Shown one piece after another: positions 45,038 through 54,295 of a stretch of DNA of 64,000 nt (the stretch's first letter is position 1; the number at the start of each line of letters is the position of its first letter). A program made the position numbers and the translations under genes. The stretch spans positions 1-64,000 of the forward strand of contig JAHJWO010000041.1 in NCBI GenBank assembly GCA_018828145.1, in the 5' to 3' direction. The notes under the pieces were generated by a model, which worked only from the letters and a program-made list of their open reading frames with translations, was not told the DNA's origin and made no database searches. The DNA is from Alphaproteobacteria bacterium (GTDB lineage Bacteria > Pseudomonadota > Alphaproteobacteria > Rhizobiales > Devosiaceae).

Positions 45038-45913
45038 CTAGTGTGTGGCGCCGATCTGCGCGGAAATATGCGCGAGCTTGTCCGGGTTCCGGATCTTGTA
45101 GATGGCGGTGACAAGACCTTCCTCGATCTCGAACGAGGTTGTCTGCAATGTGCCGTTGTACAGGCTGACATAGCCCGGCAGACCGTCGATCCAGACCTGT
45201 CTCACCAGGCTCTCGGTATCGCCGTACTTCCGGAAGAGCCCCTCGTAGAGGCGGAGTGCCTTGTCGAGGCCGACAATGGCGTTCGGGAAGGCCAGCACCT
45301 TGCCGCCACCATCCGAAACGATCCTGACCCCTTCGGCAAGGATCGTCCGGAGCGTGCCGATATCGCCTGTCCTTGTCGCGTCGAGGAAGGCCAGGGCGAT
45401 CCGCTCGCCATCGTCGCGGGCAACAGGATAGCGCGGCTTGTCGGCCTGCACGTTGCGGCGGGCGCGGGATGCCAGTTGCCGCACGGTCACGACATCGCGG
45501 TCGAGCGTCGCGGCGATCTCGTCCATCGGGGTGTCAAACACATCGTGCAGCAGGAAGGCGGCGCGTTCGAGCGGCGACAGCCGCTCCAATGCCAGCATGA
45601 GCGTCAGGGTGAGATTGTCGGCCCTGAGATCGTCGTCTTGCTCGGGCAGCGGGTCCGGCAACCAGCTGCCGATATACGTCTCGCGCTGGGCGCGGGCCGA
45701 CTTCATGGCGTCGAGGCATAGCCGGGTGACGATGCGGGTCAGAAACGCCGGCGCGTTCTGAACTTCGGACACGTCCGCGCGCTGCCAGCGCAGCCAGGCG
45801 TCCTGCACGACGTCCTGTGCCTCGGCGACCGAACTCAGCATCCGGTAGGCGAGGCGCAGCAGCCGTGGTCGCTGCGCCTCGAACAGGCGAGTTGCTTCAG
45901 GCAGCCTGCCCAT
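45038..45913 (-). CDS. sigJ: RNA polymerase sigma factor, SigJ type
   Basis: 291-aa ECF sigma factor with a SnoaL-like C-terminal domain. Region 2 is visible in RLAYRMLSSVAEAQDVVQDA with WLRW, region 4 in SPLERAAFLLHDVFDTPMDE with ATLDRDVVTVRQLASRARRN, and the SnoaL part from about residue 180 (IALAFLDATRTGDIGTLRTI). The ATG at 45913 follows GGGGAAAGC and overlaps the upstream gene by 17 nt. SigJ proteins are linked to oxidative stress; no anti-sigma factor lies nearby. Confidence 0.87.
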   Translation of the reverse strand: MGRLPEATRLFEAQRPRLLRLAYRMLSSVAEAQDVVQDAWLRWQRADVSEVQNAPAFLTRIVTRLCLDAMKSARAQRETYIGSWLPDPLPEQDDDLRADNLTLTLMLALERLSPLERAAFLLHDVFDTPMDEIAATLDRDVVTVRQLASRARRNVQADKPRYPVARDDGERIALAFLDATRTGDIGTLRTILAEGVRIVSDGGGKVLAFPNAIVGLDKALRLYEGLFRKYGDTESLVRQVWIDGLPGYVSLYNGTLQTTSFEIEEGLVTAIYKIRNPDKLAHISAQIGATH

Positions 45914-46364
45914 TGCTTTCCCCGGGTGGATGGACGGCGCGGAGACCCACCTGCAGCCTGTTCCACAGGTTGATCGCGCCAATTGCCAGGGTCAGGTAGA
46001 CCCTTTCCGTTTCGTCGAAGGAGGCCTCTACGAGCTCATAGTCTGTGTCGGACGCTCCGTTGCGGGCGACGTCGGTCAGCGCTTCCGTCCAGGCGAGCGC
46101 GGCGCGCTCGCGCGCCGAGTACAAGGTGGATTCACGCCACGCGTCGAGCAGGTAGATGCGCATCTCGGTCTCGCCGTCTGCTCGCGCGGCGGTGGCATGC
46201 ATATGCAGGCAGAAGGCGCAGCCATTGATCTGCGAGGCGCGCAGCTTGACGAGGTGCAAGAGTGTCTTGTCCAGGTTCCCCGCAATTGCTGCCTCAACGG
46301 CATACATGCCCTTGATCCCTGCAGTGGCCTTGGAAAACGGGTCGACAATTCGCGGTATCATCAT
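45897..46364 (-). CDS. carboxymuconolactone decarboxylase family (AhpD-like) protein
   Basis: 155-aa AhpD-like protein. The redox motif CAFCLHMH (CxxCxxxH) is intact in LVKLRASQINGCAFCLHMHA. These proteins often act as alkylhydroperoxidase-type reductases. Typical companion of SigJ genes. It lies between the GST gene (20-nt gap) and sigJ (17-nt overlap), so the four genes from 47742 to 45038 read as one operon. Confidence 0.87.
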   Translation of the reverse strand: MMIPRIVDPFSKATAGIKGMYAVEAAIAGNLDKTLLHLVKLRASQINGCAFCLHMHATAARADGETEMRIYLLDAWRESTLYSARERAALAWTEALTDVARNGASDTDYELVEASFDETERVYLTLAIGAINLWNRLQVGLRAVHPPGESNGQAA

Positions 46365-46384
46365 GATCTCCAGTGTAAAACTTC

Positions 46385-46990
46385 TCAGACTTTGAGGCCA
46401 GCGAGGCCTTCGGCTGCCATTGCGGCAGCTACGGCGGGCCGCTCACGCATCTTCGTGCGCAGTTCGGCCATCGGTTCGGGAACCTCCACGTCGAAGCGCT
46501 CGGCCCACAGCAGCATGACGAACAGGTAGAAGTCGGCGACCGTCGGGTCCTTTCCGAACAGGAAAGTCCCCTTCATGCCCGCCGAGAGCAGGACCAGGAG
46601 GCCGGTCACCGTCTCATTGGCCTGCGCGCGTTCGCGCTCGGAGCCGCCATGCCACATGGGCTTGAAGGCCCGATGCAGTTCAGTGGAGATCGTCGCGAGC
46701 GCTTCGAGCATTCGGGTGCGGCCCAGCGGGCCGGTCGGCGCAAGCTGTGGATGAAGCGCTGCCAGATGGTCGAGCACGGCGATGTTCTCGGTCAGCAACT
46801 GGCCGTCGGCAAGGATCAGCGCCGGAACATAACCCTTGACACTGATGGTCCTGAAGTCGACGCCGCTCTCGGTGGTGTGGGTGCGGATATCAACGCGCTC
46901 GATGTCGAATTGCGCACCCGCTTCATGCAGGGCGATGTGGTCGGCAAGGCTACAGGCGCCCGGCGCGTAGTAGAGCTTCAACCGGCTCAT
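46385..46990 (-). CDS. glutathione S-transferase family protein
   Basis: 201-aa beta-class-like GST. N-terminal thioredoxin fold KLYYAPGACSLADHIALHEA with the GYVPAL cis-Pro and LTENIAVLDHLA; helical C-terminal domain ending KDPTVADFYLFVMLLW. Overlaps the upstream NAD(P)-binding gene by 4 nt. Probably detoxification of electrophiles or peroxides under the neighbouring sigma factor. Confidence 0.88.
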   Translation of the reverse strand: MSRLKLYYAPGACSLADHIALHEAGAQFDIERVDIRTHTTESGVDFRTISVKGYVPALILADGQLLTENIAVLDHLAALHPQLAPTGPLGRTRMLEALATISTELHRAFKPMWHGGSERERAQANETVTGLLVLLSAGMKGTFLFGKDPTVADFYLFVMLLWAERFDVEVPEPMAELRTKMRERPAVAAAMAAEGLAGLKV

Positions 46991-47742
46991 GTACGCAGGT
47001 CTCCGCGACCGAGGAAGGCGTCGAACGTGGTCGCGCCAAGCCTGGCCTTGCCCGCCGGCAAGAGGGAGGTCTCCTCAAGCACGACGCCGAAATAGGGCGA
47101 TGCAGGATCGGTGACGACCACCCGCGGATCCTGCGCGGCCGACAGAAAGCGCGCGACCATGCGGTCCATCGGTTCGCGGTCTGGCCCGGCGATCTCGACC
47201 AGCCCGTTAACCGGAGCGCCCAGCGCGATGTCGGCTACCGCTTCGGCTACGTCGTCGGAGATGATCGGCTGGATCAGCGCCGACGACAGCCGGACCTCGT
47301 TGCCTTGGGTCGCGGCGCGGGCGATGGCGCCCATGAATTCGAAGAACTGCGTGGAGTGAATGATCGTAAAGGGTGTGCCGGAGGCTTCGATCAGTTCTTC
47401 CTGCGCCTGCTTGGCGCGGAAGTAGCCGCTGTCCTGCAGCCTCGCGGTACCCACAACTGACAGAGCCAAGTGGTGGACGACGCCTGCCTTCTTCTCTGCG
47501 GCAAGCAGGTTGCGGCCCGAGGTCTGGAAGAACTCCATTGCCGCCGCGTCCTCGAAGGAGGGCGAGTTGGCGAGGTCGATGACAACCGAGGTTCCTTCAA
47601 GGGCTGCGTCCAGTCCTTCACCCGTGATCGTATCCACCCCTGTCGAGGGCGCGGCAGCGATTGCCTCATGACCGCGCTCGCGCAGTTTCGCGACGGTTTT
47701 CGACCCGATCAGGCCGGTTCCGCCAATGACGACGATCTTCAT
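46987..47742 (-). CDS. NAD(P)-binding NmrA-like oxidoreductase
   Basis: 251-aa atypical SDR. The N-terminus KIVVIGGTGLIGSKTVAKLR has the NAD(P) motif; no YxxxK pair is evident, in line with the NmrA/NAD(P)H-binding group. HHLALSVVGTARLQDSGYFR and FTIIHSTQFFEFMG are standard there. The ATG at 47742 follows AGGAGCCAAC, which settles the start. First gene of the stress operon with GST, AhpD-like protein and SigJ. Confidence 0.85.
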   Translation of the reverse strand: MKIVVIGGTGLIGSKTVAKLRERGHEAIAAAPSTGVDTITGEGLDAALEGTSVVIDLANSPSFEDAAAMEFFQTSGRNLLAAEKKAGVVHHLALSVVGTARLQDSGYFRAKQAQEELIEASGTPFTIIHSTQFFEFMGAIARAATQGNEVRLSSALIQPIISDDVAEAVADIALGAPVNGLVEIAGPDREPMDRMVARFLSAAQDPRVVVTDPASPYFGVVLEETSLLPAGKARLGATTFDAFLGRGDLRT

Positions 47743-48196
47743 GTTGGCTCCTATGGGATGCTTCACGAACAAGACGAGATGGCGTGCGCCAACGTGACAT
47801 CAAACCGGAATTATTCTCCGACTGCGCAGAAGCCGCCAAGGTCGCCTGCCGAACTGCCTGGTAAAGAGACGTGCCGGTGCACCTGCTGGAAGCGAACGCC
47901 AAAGACACTTTGGGGCAATTAGCTGAGACGGCGGTGGCGGTCACGGTCAGGGTTGTGGAGCGAGCGCACACGGTCCGTCCATGACGGTTTTCACAACTGG
48001 AGGCTCAACAGCTGGCCTCAAGCGAGAGCTCGCTGCTGGTTTTCGTTCCGAAGTTCCCTGCACTTGAGCTGGTCTGAACTCCGGCGTGGCGCCGCGCTAT
48101 GGCGGCCACATTCCGCAGGTCGGAATCCGCGCGTCGCGCAATAGTCCGGCCTCCGCCTTGCCGATAGATGGGCGGCGCCAGAGAAGGATCGAGTTG
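47743..48196. other. non-coding stretch between divergent operons
   Basis: About 450 nt. It must hold the promoter of the SigJ operon (minus) and that of the LigI-like gene (plus). One frame from 47870 to about 47975 reads like a protein fragment (VPVHLLEANAKDTLGQLAET) but is preceded by a stop and has no recognised relative, so I leave it as possible decay. Confidence 0.45.
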
Positions 48197-49066
48197 ATGC
48201 AAGCGCAACGCAATTGCCCGCCCCCGCACCCCAGCCCGTCGCGTCCTGCCCTGAAACTGCCGGACGGGGCCTGTGACACGCATTGCCATGTCTTCGGGCC
48301 CGCGGCGAAATACCCCTTCAGCCAGGCGCGCGCCTACACTCCCGAGGACGCCCCCGTCGAGCGCCTCCAGGCACTGCACGACCTGCTGGGCATTTCGAAA
48401 GCCGTCTATGTCCAGGCCAGCTGCCATGGCTTCGACAACAGCGCCATGCTGGATGCCATCGCGCTGAACCCGGCTGACCGGCGCGGCGTCTGCATTGTAC
48501 CGGCTGACATCGACCAGGCCGCATTGGTCCAACTCGACCGGCGCGGCGTGCGCGGCGCCCGGCTGAATTTCATGGCGAGGCTCTCCGCGGCTCCTGACCG
48601 GGACGCCGCCACACAGCTGGCCAAGCGCATCGCCGCCCTGGGCTGGCACCTTGTCGTGCATTTCGATCCCGAGGTGCTGCCGGATCTGTCGAGCTGGCTG
48701 GCTGCCCTGCCCCTGCCCGTCGTCATAGACCATATGGGGCGCCTGTCGGCGTCGGACGCCGACGGGCCGGAAATGAGAATCCTGCTTCGCCTGCTCGAAA
48801 ACGACAATGTCTGGTGCAAGATATCGGGGGCCGAACGGAGCTCACTCACCGGTGCGCCCTGGCACGACGTCTTGCCCATCGCCCACGGTATCCTCGACGT
48901 CGCTCCGCACAGGGTATTGTGGGGAACCGACTGGCCCCATCCGGTTCTGGACCGGGAGATGCCTGATGATGGCAAACTCGTGGATCTGATTTCCAACCTC
49001 ATTCCCGATGCTCAGATGCAGCAGGTGCTCGTGGACAATCCGAAACGTCTCTATGGCTTTGCATGA
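48197..49066 (+). CDS. amidohydrolase, 2-pyrone-4,6-dicarboxylate lactonase (LigI)-like
   Basis: 289-aa amidohydrolase_2 TIM barrel. KLPDGACDTHCHVFGPAAKY carries the HxH metal motif in the LigI context; VVIDHMGR and VLWGTDWPHP give the later His and Asp. LigI opens the lactone ring of 2-pyrone-4,6-dicarboxylate, but close relatives act on other lactones. GAAGGATCGAGTTG precedes the ATG at 48197. Next to a tricarboxylate-type binding protein, which fits uptake and breakdown of an organic acid. Confidence 0.8.
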   Translation: MQAQRNCPPPHPSPSRPALKLPDGACDTHCHVFGPAAKYPFSQARAYTPEDAPVERLQALHDLLGISKAVYVQASCHGFDNSAMLDAIALNPADRRGVCIVPADIDQAALVQLDRRGVRGARLNFMARLSAAPDRDAATQLAKRIAALGWHLVVHFDPEVLPDLSSWLAALPLPVVIDHMGRLSASDADGPEMRILLRLLENDNVWCKISGAERSSLTGAPWHDVLPIAHGILDVAPHRVLWGTDWPHPVLDREMPDDGKLVDLISNLIPDAQMQQVLVDNPKRLYGFA

Positions 49067-49217
49067 TCGTCATGGCAGCGGGTGGGCAACAGCAGCCGTA
49101 CAGGCGGTCAATCAAGCGTTCCGCCAGCCGAAATCCGGTGCACACTGCAATGCGGTCGCCCTGCCCGCCTGCCATGAGTTTCCCAGTTTTTGCCAACCAG
49201 GCTTCGGGAGGAGCAGC

Positions 49218-50183
49218 ATGAAAAAACTATTGGGGGTTGTCAGCGGGATACTGGCGTCTGTTGTCATGGTCGGGTCGCCGGCCCTGGCCCAGGAAGAATA
49301 CCCCGTGGACACGGTAACGGTCATCGTGCCCTACGCGGCCGGGGGAGCCGCTGACCTTGTGGGCCGGATCGTGGCCGAGGAACTGTCCAAGCGTTTCGCC
49401 GCAAACTTCATTGTCGAAAATGTCGGCGGCGGCGGCGGCACGATCGGTGCCGAGCGAGCAGCACGCGCCGCGCCCGATGGCGCAACACTGCTGCTCGCGG
49501 GCAATGCCATCATCACCACTTCGCCGCATCTGTCCGAGGTCGGGTTTGACCCACTCAATGATCTGGTTGCCATTGCAAATGTCAGCGAAGCCCCACGCAT
49601 GCTTGCGGCAACGAAAGAAATCGCCGAGCTGAGCAATTTCGAGTCGTTTGTCGCCTACGCCAAGGACCATCCAGGCGAGCTGAATTATGGCTCGGTCGGC
49701 GTCGGTTCCACCGGCCATATTGCCATCGCCGACCTTCTGGCCTCGGCTGGTATCGAGGCCACCCACATCCCCTATTCGGGCGCGAGTGAAGTGGTGCAGG
49801 CCGTTCTGTCCGGCGACGTCCATTTCATGCTGGAGGCATCCACCATCGGTCAGGTCAGGCAGGGCACAATGACACCGCTGGCGCTGCCAGGCGCTGAGCG
49901 CATGGCAGAATTCCCCGATGTCCCGGGCCTCGCCGAATTGGGCTACCCCGACGTCCGCGGGACGGGACGTCAAATGCTGATGGCGCCCGCGGGAACCCCG
50001 CCGGACCTGTTGGCGCGGGTCGAGCTTGCGCTCAATGCCGCAATTCAGGATCCGGAAGTACAGGACAAGTTTGCGCGAATCGATATCACGCCGAAATTCA
50101 TGACGATGCTCGAGACGAATGAGGCTCTGCAGCAGGAATACCATCACTATGATGGCCTGTTGGCCGAGATGGGTCTGAAATAG
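49218..50183 (+). CDS. tripartite tricarboxylate transporter substrate-binding protein (TctC/Bug family)
   Basis: 321-aa periplasmic protein. Signal peptide KKLLGVVSGILASVVMVGSP with cleavage before QEEYPVD; TVIVPYAAGGAADLVGRIVA, VENVGGGGGTIGAERAARAA and NYGSVGVGSTGHIAIADLLA are Bug family hallmarks. GGGAGGAGCAGC precedes the ATG. The membrane subunits TctA and TctB are not in the window, so it is an orphan binding protein as many Bug proteins are. Confidence 0.9.
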   Translation: MKKLLGVVSGILASVVMVGSPALAQEEYPVDTVTVIVPYAAGGAADLVGRIVAEELSKRFAANFIVENVGGGGGTIGAERAARAAPDGATLLLAGNAIITTSPHLSEVGFDPLNDLVAIANVSEAPRMLAATKEIAELSNFESFVAYAKDHPGELNYGSVGVGSTGHIAIADLLASAGIEATHIPYSGASEVVQAVLSGDVHFMLEASTIGQVRQGTMTPLALPGAERMAEFPDVPGLAELGYPDVRGTGRQMLMAPAGTPPDLLARVELALNAAIQDPEVQDKFARIDITPKFMTMLETNEALQQEYHHYDGLLAEMGLK

Positions 50184-50244
50184 CCCACCAGCTTTCAACG
50201 CCGGGACACTGCGCCCAGGAGTTGCACGAGGCGCAAATGTGGCG

Positions 50245-50274
50245 ACGGTCCGGTAATCCGGGCCGTTTCTTTTT
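50245..50274 (+). terminator. intrinsic terminator after tctC-like gene
   Basis: Stem ACGGTCCGG/CCGGGCCGT (one G-T wobble) with TAAT loop, followed by TTCTTTTT. 61 nt after the stop. Confidence 0.75.
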
Positions 50275-50434
50275 GACGACACTCCCATAGCCCGCCGAAT
50301 GCGCGCCGGATGACGGGTATGCGCCGCGGGCGTTCGGAAAATTCTCGCCACTTGCCGACACCATGAGGCGGTGTGAAGAGTTCCGGTCTTGGCCGTGACG
50401 GTGGCGGCACGGCTTATGGAGTGAGGTTATACAG

Positions 50435-51898
50435 ATGGTGCCCAATCTCAAGGACAGCGGGCTGTTGCGGCAGGCGGCCTATATCGGCGGCGAATGGATC
50501 GAGGCGGCGGGTGGCAAGACCATCGCGGTGACCAATCCCGCCACGGGCGAGGTCATCGGCCAGGTGCCTGATCTCGATGCGTCGGCCGCGCGCCGCGCCA
50601 TCGAAGCGGCCGAGGCAGCGCAGAAAGACTGGGCGGCCCGCACCGCCAAGCAGCGCTCCGACCTGTTGCGCGCCTGGTTCGACCTGATGATCGCCCATCG
50701 CGACGATCTGGCATCGATCCTGACGGCGGAACAGGGCAAGCCGCTGGCCGAGGCGCGCGGCGAGATCACCTATGGTGCCAGCTTCATCGAATGGTTTGCC
50801 GAGGAAGCGCGCCGCATCAATGGCGACATCATTCCCGGCCACCAGCCAGACAAGCGCATCATGGTGCTAAAGCAGGCCATTGGCGTCGTGGCCGCGATCA
50901 CGCCGTGGAATTTCCCCAATGCCATGATCACCCGCAAGGTGGGGCCGGCTCTGGCGGCCGGCTGCGCCATGGTGCTCAAGCCGGCCAGCCAGACGCCGTT
51001 CTCGGCCATTGCCCTGGCAGTGCTGGCCGATCGCGCCGGACTGCCGGCGGGGCTGTTCAGCGTCGTTACCGGCTCGGCCCGTGCCATTGGCGGCGAGATG
51101 ACCAGCAACCCGCTGGTGCGAAAGCTGACCTTTACCGGCTCGACCGAAGTCGGCGCCGAGCTCTACCGGCAATGCGCCCCGACGATCAAGAAACTGAGCC
51201 TCGAACTGGGCGGCAATGCGCCCTTCATCGTCTTCGATGACGCCGATCTCGACGCGGCGGTCGACGGCGCACTGATCGCCAAATTCCGCAACAATGGCCA
51301 GACCTGCGTCTGCGCCAATCGCCTCTATGTCCAGGACGCCGTCTACGACGCCTTTGCCGAAAAGCTGGCCAAGGCTGTGTCCGGCCTGCGTACCGGCAAT
51401 GGCTTTGACGAAGGCGTGGTGCTGGGGCCGCTGATTGACGACAAGGCTGTCGCCAAGGTCGAGGAACACATTGCGGACGCGCTCAGCAAGGGGGGTGAGA
51501 TTGCCCTGGGTGGCAAGCGCCACGCCCTGGGCGGCACCTTCTTCGAGCCGACCGTGCTGACCGGGATGACCGCGGACATGGCCGTCGCGCGGGAAGAGAC
51601 CTTCGGCCCGGTGGCGCCGCTTTTCCGGTTCCGGGACGAGGCCGATGTGATCGCACAGGCCAATGATACCGAGTTTGGACTGGCCTCCTACTTCTATGCC
51701 CGCGACCTGTCGCGCGTCTGGCGCGTCGCGGAGGCGCTCGAATATGGCATGGTCGGGGTCAATACCGGCCTCATCTCCACCGCCGAGGCCCCATTCGGTG
51801 GTATCAAGTCATCGGGCCTCGGCCGCGAAGGCTCGCGCTATGGCATCGAGGAATTCATCGAGCTCAAATATGTCTGCCTGGGCGGCATAGGCGCCTGA
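50435..51898 (+). CDS. gabD: NAD(P)-dependent succinate-semialdehyde dehydrogenase
   Basis: 487-aa aldehyde dehydrogenase oxidising succinate semialdehyde to succinate in GABA breakdown. Catalytic Glu257 in LELGGNAPFIVFDD and Cys291 in NGQTCVCANR are intact; ITPWNFPNAMITRKVGPALA and the C-terminal EAPFGGIKSSGLGREG match GabD. No gabT is adjacent. Alternative: glutarate-semialdehyde dehydrogenase, which cannot be excluded. Confidence 0.87.
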   Translation: MVPNLKDSGLLRQAAYIGGEWIEAAGGKTIAVTNPATGEVIGQVPDLDASAARRAIEAAEAAQKDWAARTAKQRSDLLRAWFDLMIAHRDDLASILTAEQGKPLAEARGEITYGASFIEWFAEEARRINGDIIPGHQPDKRIMVLKQAIGVVAAITPWNFPNAMITRKVGPALAAGCAMVLKPASQTPFSAIALAVLADRAGLPAGLFSVVTGSARAIGGEMTSNPLVRKLTFTGSTEVGAELYRQCAPTIKKLSLELGGNAPFIVFDDADLDAAVDGALIAKFRNNGQTCVCANRLYVQDAVYDAFAEKLAKAVSGLRTGNGFDEGVVLGPLIDDKAVAKVEEHIADALSKGGEIALGGKRHALGGTFFEPTVLTGMTADMAVAREETFGPVAPLFRFRDEADVIAQANDTEFGLASYFYARDLSRVWRVAEALEYGMVGVNTGLISTAEAPFGGIKSSGLGREGSRYGIEEFIELKYVCLGGIGA

Positions 51899-52612
51899 TC
51901 AGGCGCGGGGCCTGGCTGGGCGAGGTGCAGCCGCGCGGCTCCTGTTGGCCAGCCAGATGTGGTGGCGTTCGCCGCCACTGGCGCCGCGGGCGCGGACCCG
52001 GGCTTCCTCGACGTCAAACCCCGCCATGGCCAGCCGCTTGGTGAAGGGGGCGCTGGTATGGGACGACCAGACGGCCAGCACGCCGCCATCGCGCAGCGCC
52101 CGCAGGGTGCGGCGCAATCCGGCGACGGTATAGAGCTGGTCATTGGCGTCGCGGGTCAGCCCCTCGGGGCCGTTATCGACATCGAGCAGGATGGCGTCAT
52201 AGAGCTTTTCGCCGTGCAGCAGGGCGCCGACATCGGCCTCGCGGATCGTCACGCGCGGGTCGGAGAGGCTCGTCCCAAATACCTCGGCCATGGGGCCGCG
52301 CGCCCAGGCGACCACGGCGGGCACCAGTTCGGCGACCGTGACCTTTGCCTCGGCCGGCAGGATGGCCAGGGCGGCGCGGAGCGTGAAGCCCATGCCGAGG
52401 CCCCCGATCAGCATATGGGGCTGTTTCTGCTGGCTGATGCGCGCAAAGGCCAGGCTCGCCAGCGCCTCTTCGGAGCCGCTCATCCGGCTGTTCATCAACG
52501 AGGTCGAGCCGGCCATGATGGAGAATTCGCTGCCGCGTTTCATCAGGCGCAGCGTGCCTTCGCCGCCGGGCACGGTGGCCGTGTCGAGCAATTGCCAGGG
52601 ATTGACCGCCAT
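51899..52612 (-). CDS. spermidine synthase-like methyltransferase-fold protein
   Basis: 237-aa protein with a Rossmann fold of the spermidine synthase family: MLIGGLGMGFTLRAALAILP for the ligand loop, VTVAELVPAVVAWARGPMAE and YDAILLDVDNGPEGLT. The N-terminal tetramerisation strands of true spermidine synthases are reduced, so its reaction is unclear. The start ATG at 52612 (MAVNPWQLLD) lies in the downstream flank of the bioY terminator. Convergent with gabD, with its stop adjacent to that of gabD. Confidence 0.78.
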   Translation of the reverse strand: MAVNPWQLLDTATVPGGEGTLRLMKRGSEFSIMAGSTSLMNSRMSGSEEALASLAFARISQQKQPHMLIGGLGMGFTLRAALAILPAEAKVTVAELVPAVVAWARGPMAEVFGTSLSDPRVTIREADVGALLHGEKLYDAILLDVDNGPEGLTRDANDQLYTVAGLRRTLRALRDGGVLAVWSSHTSAPFTKRLAMAGFDVEEARVRARGASGGERHHIWLANRSRAAAPRPARPRA

Positions 52613-52621
52613 GCTGTCTCG

Positions 52622-52655
52622 CAAAAAAGAAAGCCGGCCGCTTGGGCCGGCTTTC
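52622..52655 (-). terminator. intrinsic terminator of bioY
   Basis: Minus-strand 11-bp perfect stem GAAAGCCGGCC/GGCCGGCTTTC with a 5-nt loop, followed by TTTTTT. Begins about 20 nt after the bioY stop. Confidence 0.9.
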
Positions 52656-52675
52656 GGGAATAGACCGGAAGCGGT

Positions 52676-53287
52676 TTAGCGCTTGGCGAAGAGGTTCCAG
52701 GCGCCGGTCACCGTCAGTGCGGCCAGGGCCATCTTGAGGATGTCCCAGACGATGAAGGGCTGCACGGCCTTGGCGAAAGCCGAGGCGACGACATTGGACT
52801 GGTCGATCCAGCCGGCCTGGCCGGCCATGACTAGCAGCCAGGCAAAGCCCAGCACGAAGAGCACGGCATCGCCCACCAGCATGGCGGCGAACAGGGTCAG
52901 CGGCTTGCCCGAGGCGCCGCGATCGGCGGCATAGCCGACAATGGCAGCCAGAGCCAGGAAGCCGATGAGGAAGCCGCCCGTCGGGCCGGCGAGATAGGCC
53001 AGGCCGCCACCGGTGGCGAAGACCGGCAGGCCGAAAGCGCCTTCGAGCAGGTAGAGCGCCACCGTGGCAACGCCGATGCGCATGCCGAAAGCGGCCGCCA
53101 GCGCGGCAATGGCAAAGCCCTGCAGCGTCACCGGCACGGGCCAGACCGGCACGTTGATCTTGGCGCAGATGGTGATGAGCAGCGTGCCGAGCACGACCGT
53201 CGCGATGTTGGCCGCCAGTTTGGCAGCGTCGCCCTTGGGCTGGAATACGCCGAGGAGCGTGTTGGGCGTGGTCAAAGTCACGGCCAT
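52676..53287 (-). CDS. bioY: biotin transporter BioY
   Basis: 203-aa membrane S-component for biotin uptake, about six segments. KINVPVWPVPVTLQGFAIAA, GLPVFATGGGLAYLAGPTGG and the C-terminal FIVWDILKMALAAL are BioY hallmarks. No bioM/bioN is adjacent, so it may work alone or with a shared ECF module. No BioR-type operator was recognised upstream. Biotin is the cofactor of the guanidine carboxylase 38 kb away. Confidence 0.92.
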   Translation of the reverse strand: MAVTLTTPNTLLGVFQPKGDAAKLAANIATVVLGTLLITICAKINVPVWPVPVTLQGFAIAALAAAFGMRIGVATVALYLLEGAFGLPVFATGGGLAYLAGPTGGFLIGFLALAAIVGYAADRGASGKPLTLFAAMLVGDAVLFVLGFAWLLVMAGQAGWIDQSNVVASAFAKAVQPFIVWDILKMALAALTVTGAWNLFAKR

Positions 53288-53382
53288 TTCATACCTTCCA
53301 TGCTTGTCTGAACCGGCGTCCCCTCCCGGGCCGCACTGTCATTCAGGTATCGACTTCTTAGTCTCTCGGCAAAGTGAGTGCA

Positions 53383-54291
53383 ATGGCATCGCCCGCCCCC
53401 GCCCTGTCCTTCGATCGGACCTTCCTACCACAGACCGGCGAGCCGGTCGTGCTGGCGGAAGGTATTACCCGCATCACCGCGCCCAATGCGAGTGCCTATA
53501 CGTTCACCGGAACCAACAGCTTTCTGCTGGGGCACGAGCGCCTTGCGCTGGTCGACCCGGGCCCGGACGACGCGGCCCACATGGCCGCCCTGCTGCGTGC
53601 CATTGCCGGAAGGCCGGTCGCGGCCATCATCTTGACGCATACCCACCGCGACCACAGCGCATTGGCCGCCAGGCTGGGACGGACACTGGATGCGCCGCTC
53701 TGGTTCGGCGGCCGGCATCGGCTGTCGCGACCGCTGCGGCGATTCGAGCGCAATCCGATCCGCCGCTCCTGCGACTGGGACCTGGTGCCCGACCGCACGC
53801 TGGTCGATGGCGAATCCATCACGGCTGGCGATATGGCGGCCAGCGTCCACACCACGCCGGGCCACTGCGCCAATCACCTGGCGTTCGCGATCGGGTCCGA
53901 CCTGCTGAGCGGCGATCACGTGATGGGCTGGAATTCGACGCTCGTCTCGGTCCCCGATGGCTCGATGGCCGATTATTTCGCCTCGCTCGACAAGGTCATC
54001 GCCCTGCCCCAGCGCCGCTACCTGCCGGCGCATGGCGGGCCGATTGCCGATGGCCGGGCCTATGCCACCGCCTTGCGGGCGCATCGCCAGCTGCGCAACG
54101 CGCAGGTGATTGCCGCGGTCGAGGCCGGCGCCAGCAGTATCGCGGCTCTGGTGGCGGCCATTTATCCCGACCAGCCCCTGCCGGTGCGGTTGGCTGCCCG
54201 CATGACCATCACGGCTCATGTCGAATATCTCGAAAGCCTGGGCCAGCTGACCGTCCGTCGTGGCCCGTTCGGCACGCGGATCATGAAATAG
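53383..54291 (+). CDS. MBL-fold metallo-hydrolase
   Basis: 302-aa metallo-beta-lactamase-fold hydrolase. Metal motif LTHTHRDHSAL (HxHxDH), then HTTPGHCANHLAF and SGDHVMGW supply the remaining ligands, with a C-terminal winged-helix part (LAARMTITAHVEYLESLGQL) as in the LACTB2-like group. ATG at 53383 preferred, GTG at 53374 possible; neither has a clear ribosome site. Substrate unknown. Confidence 0.85.
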   Translation: MASPAPALSFDRTFLPQTGEPVVLAEGITRITAPNASAYTFTGTNSFLLGHERLALVDPGPDDAAHMAALLRAIAGRPVAAIILTHTHRDHSALAARLGRTLDAPLWFGGRHRLSRPLRRFERNPIRRSCDWDLVPDRTLVDGESITAGDMAASVHTTPGHCANHLAFAIGSDLLSGDHVMGWNSTLVSVPDGSMADYFASLDKVIALPQRRYLPAHGGPIADGRAYATALRAHRQLRNAQVIAAVEAGASSIAALVAAIYPDQPLPVRLAARMTITAHVEYLESLGQLTVRRGPFGTRIMK

Positions 54292-54295
54292 GGCA

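Noticed and set aside
47870-47975. Possible small gene with VPVHLLEANAKDTLGQL
   Set aside because: Preceded by an in-frame stop, no start with ribosome site, no family recognised.
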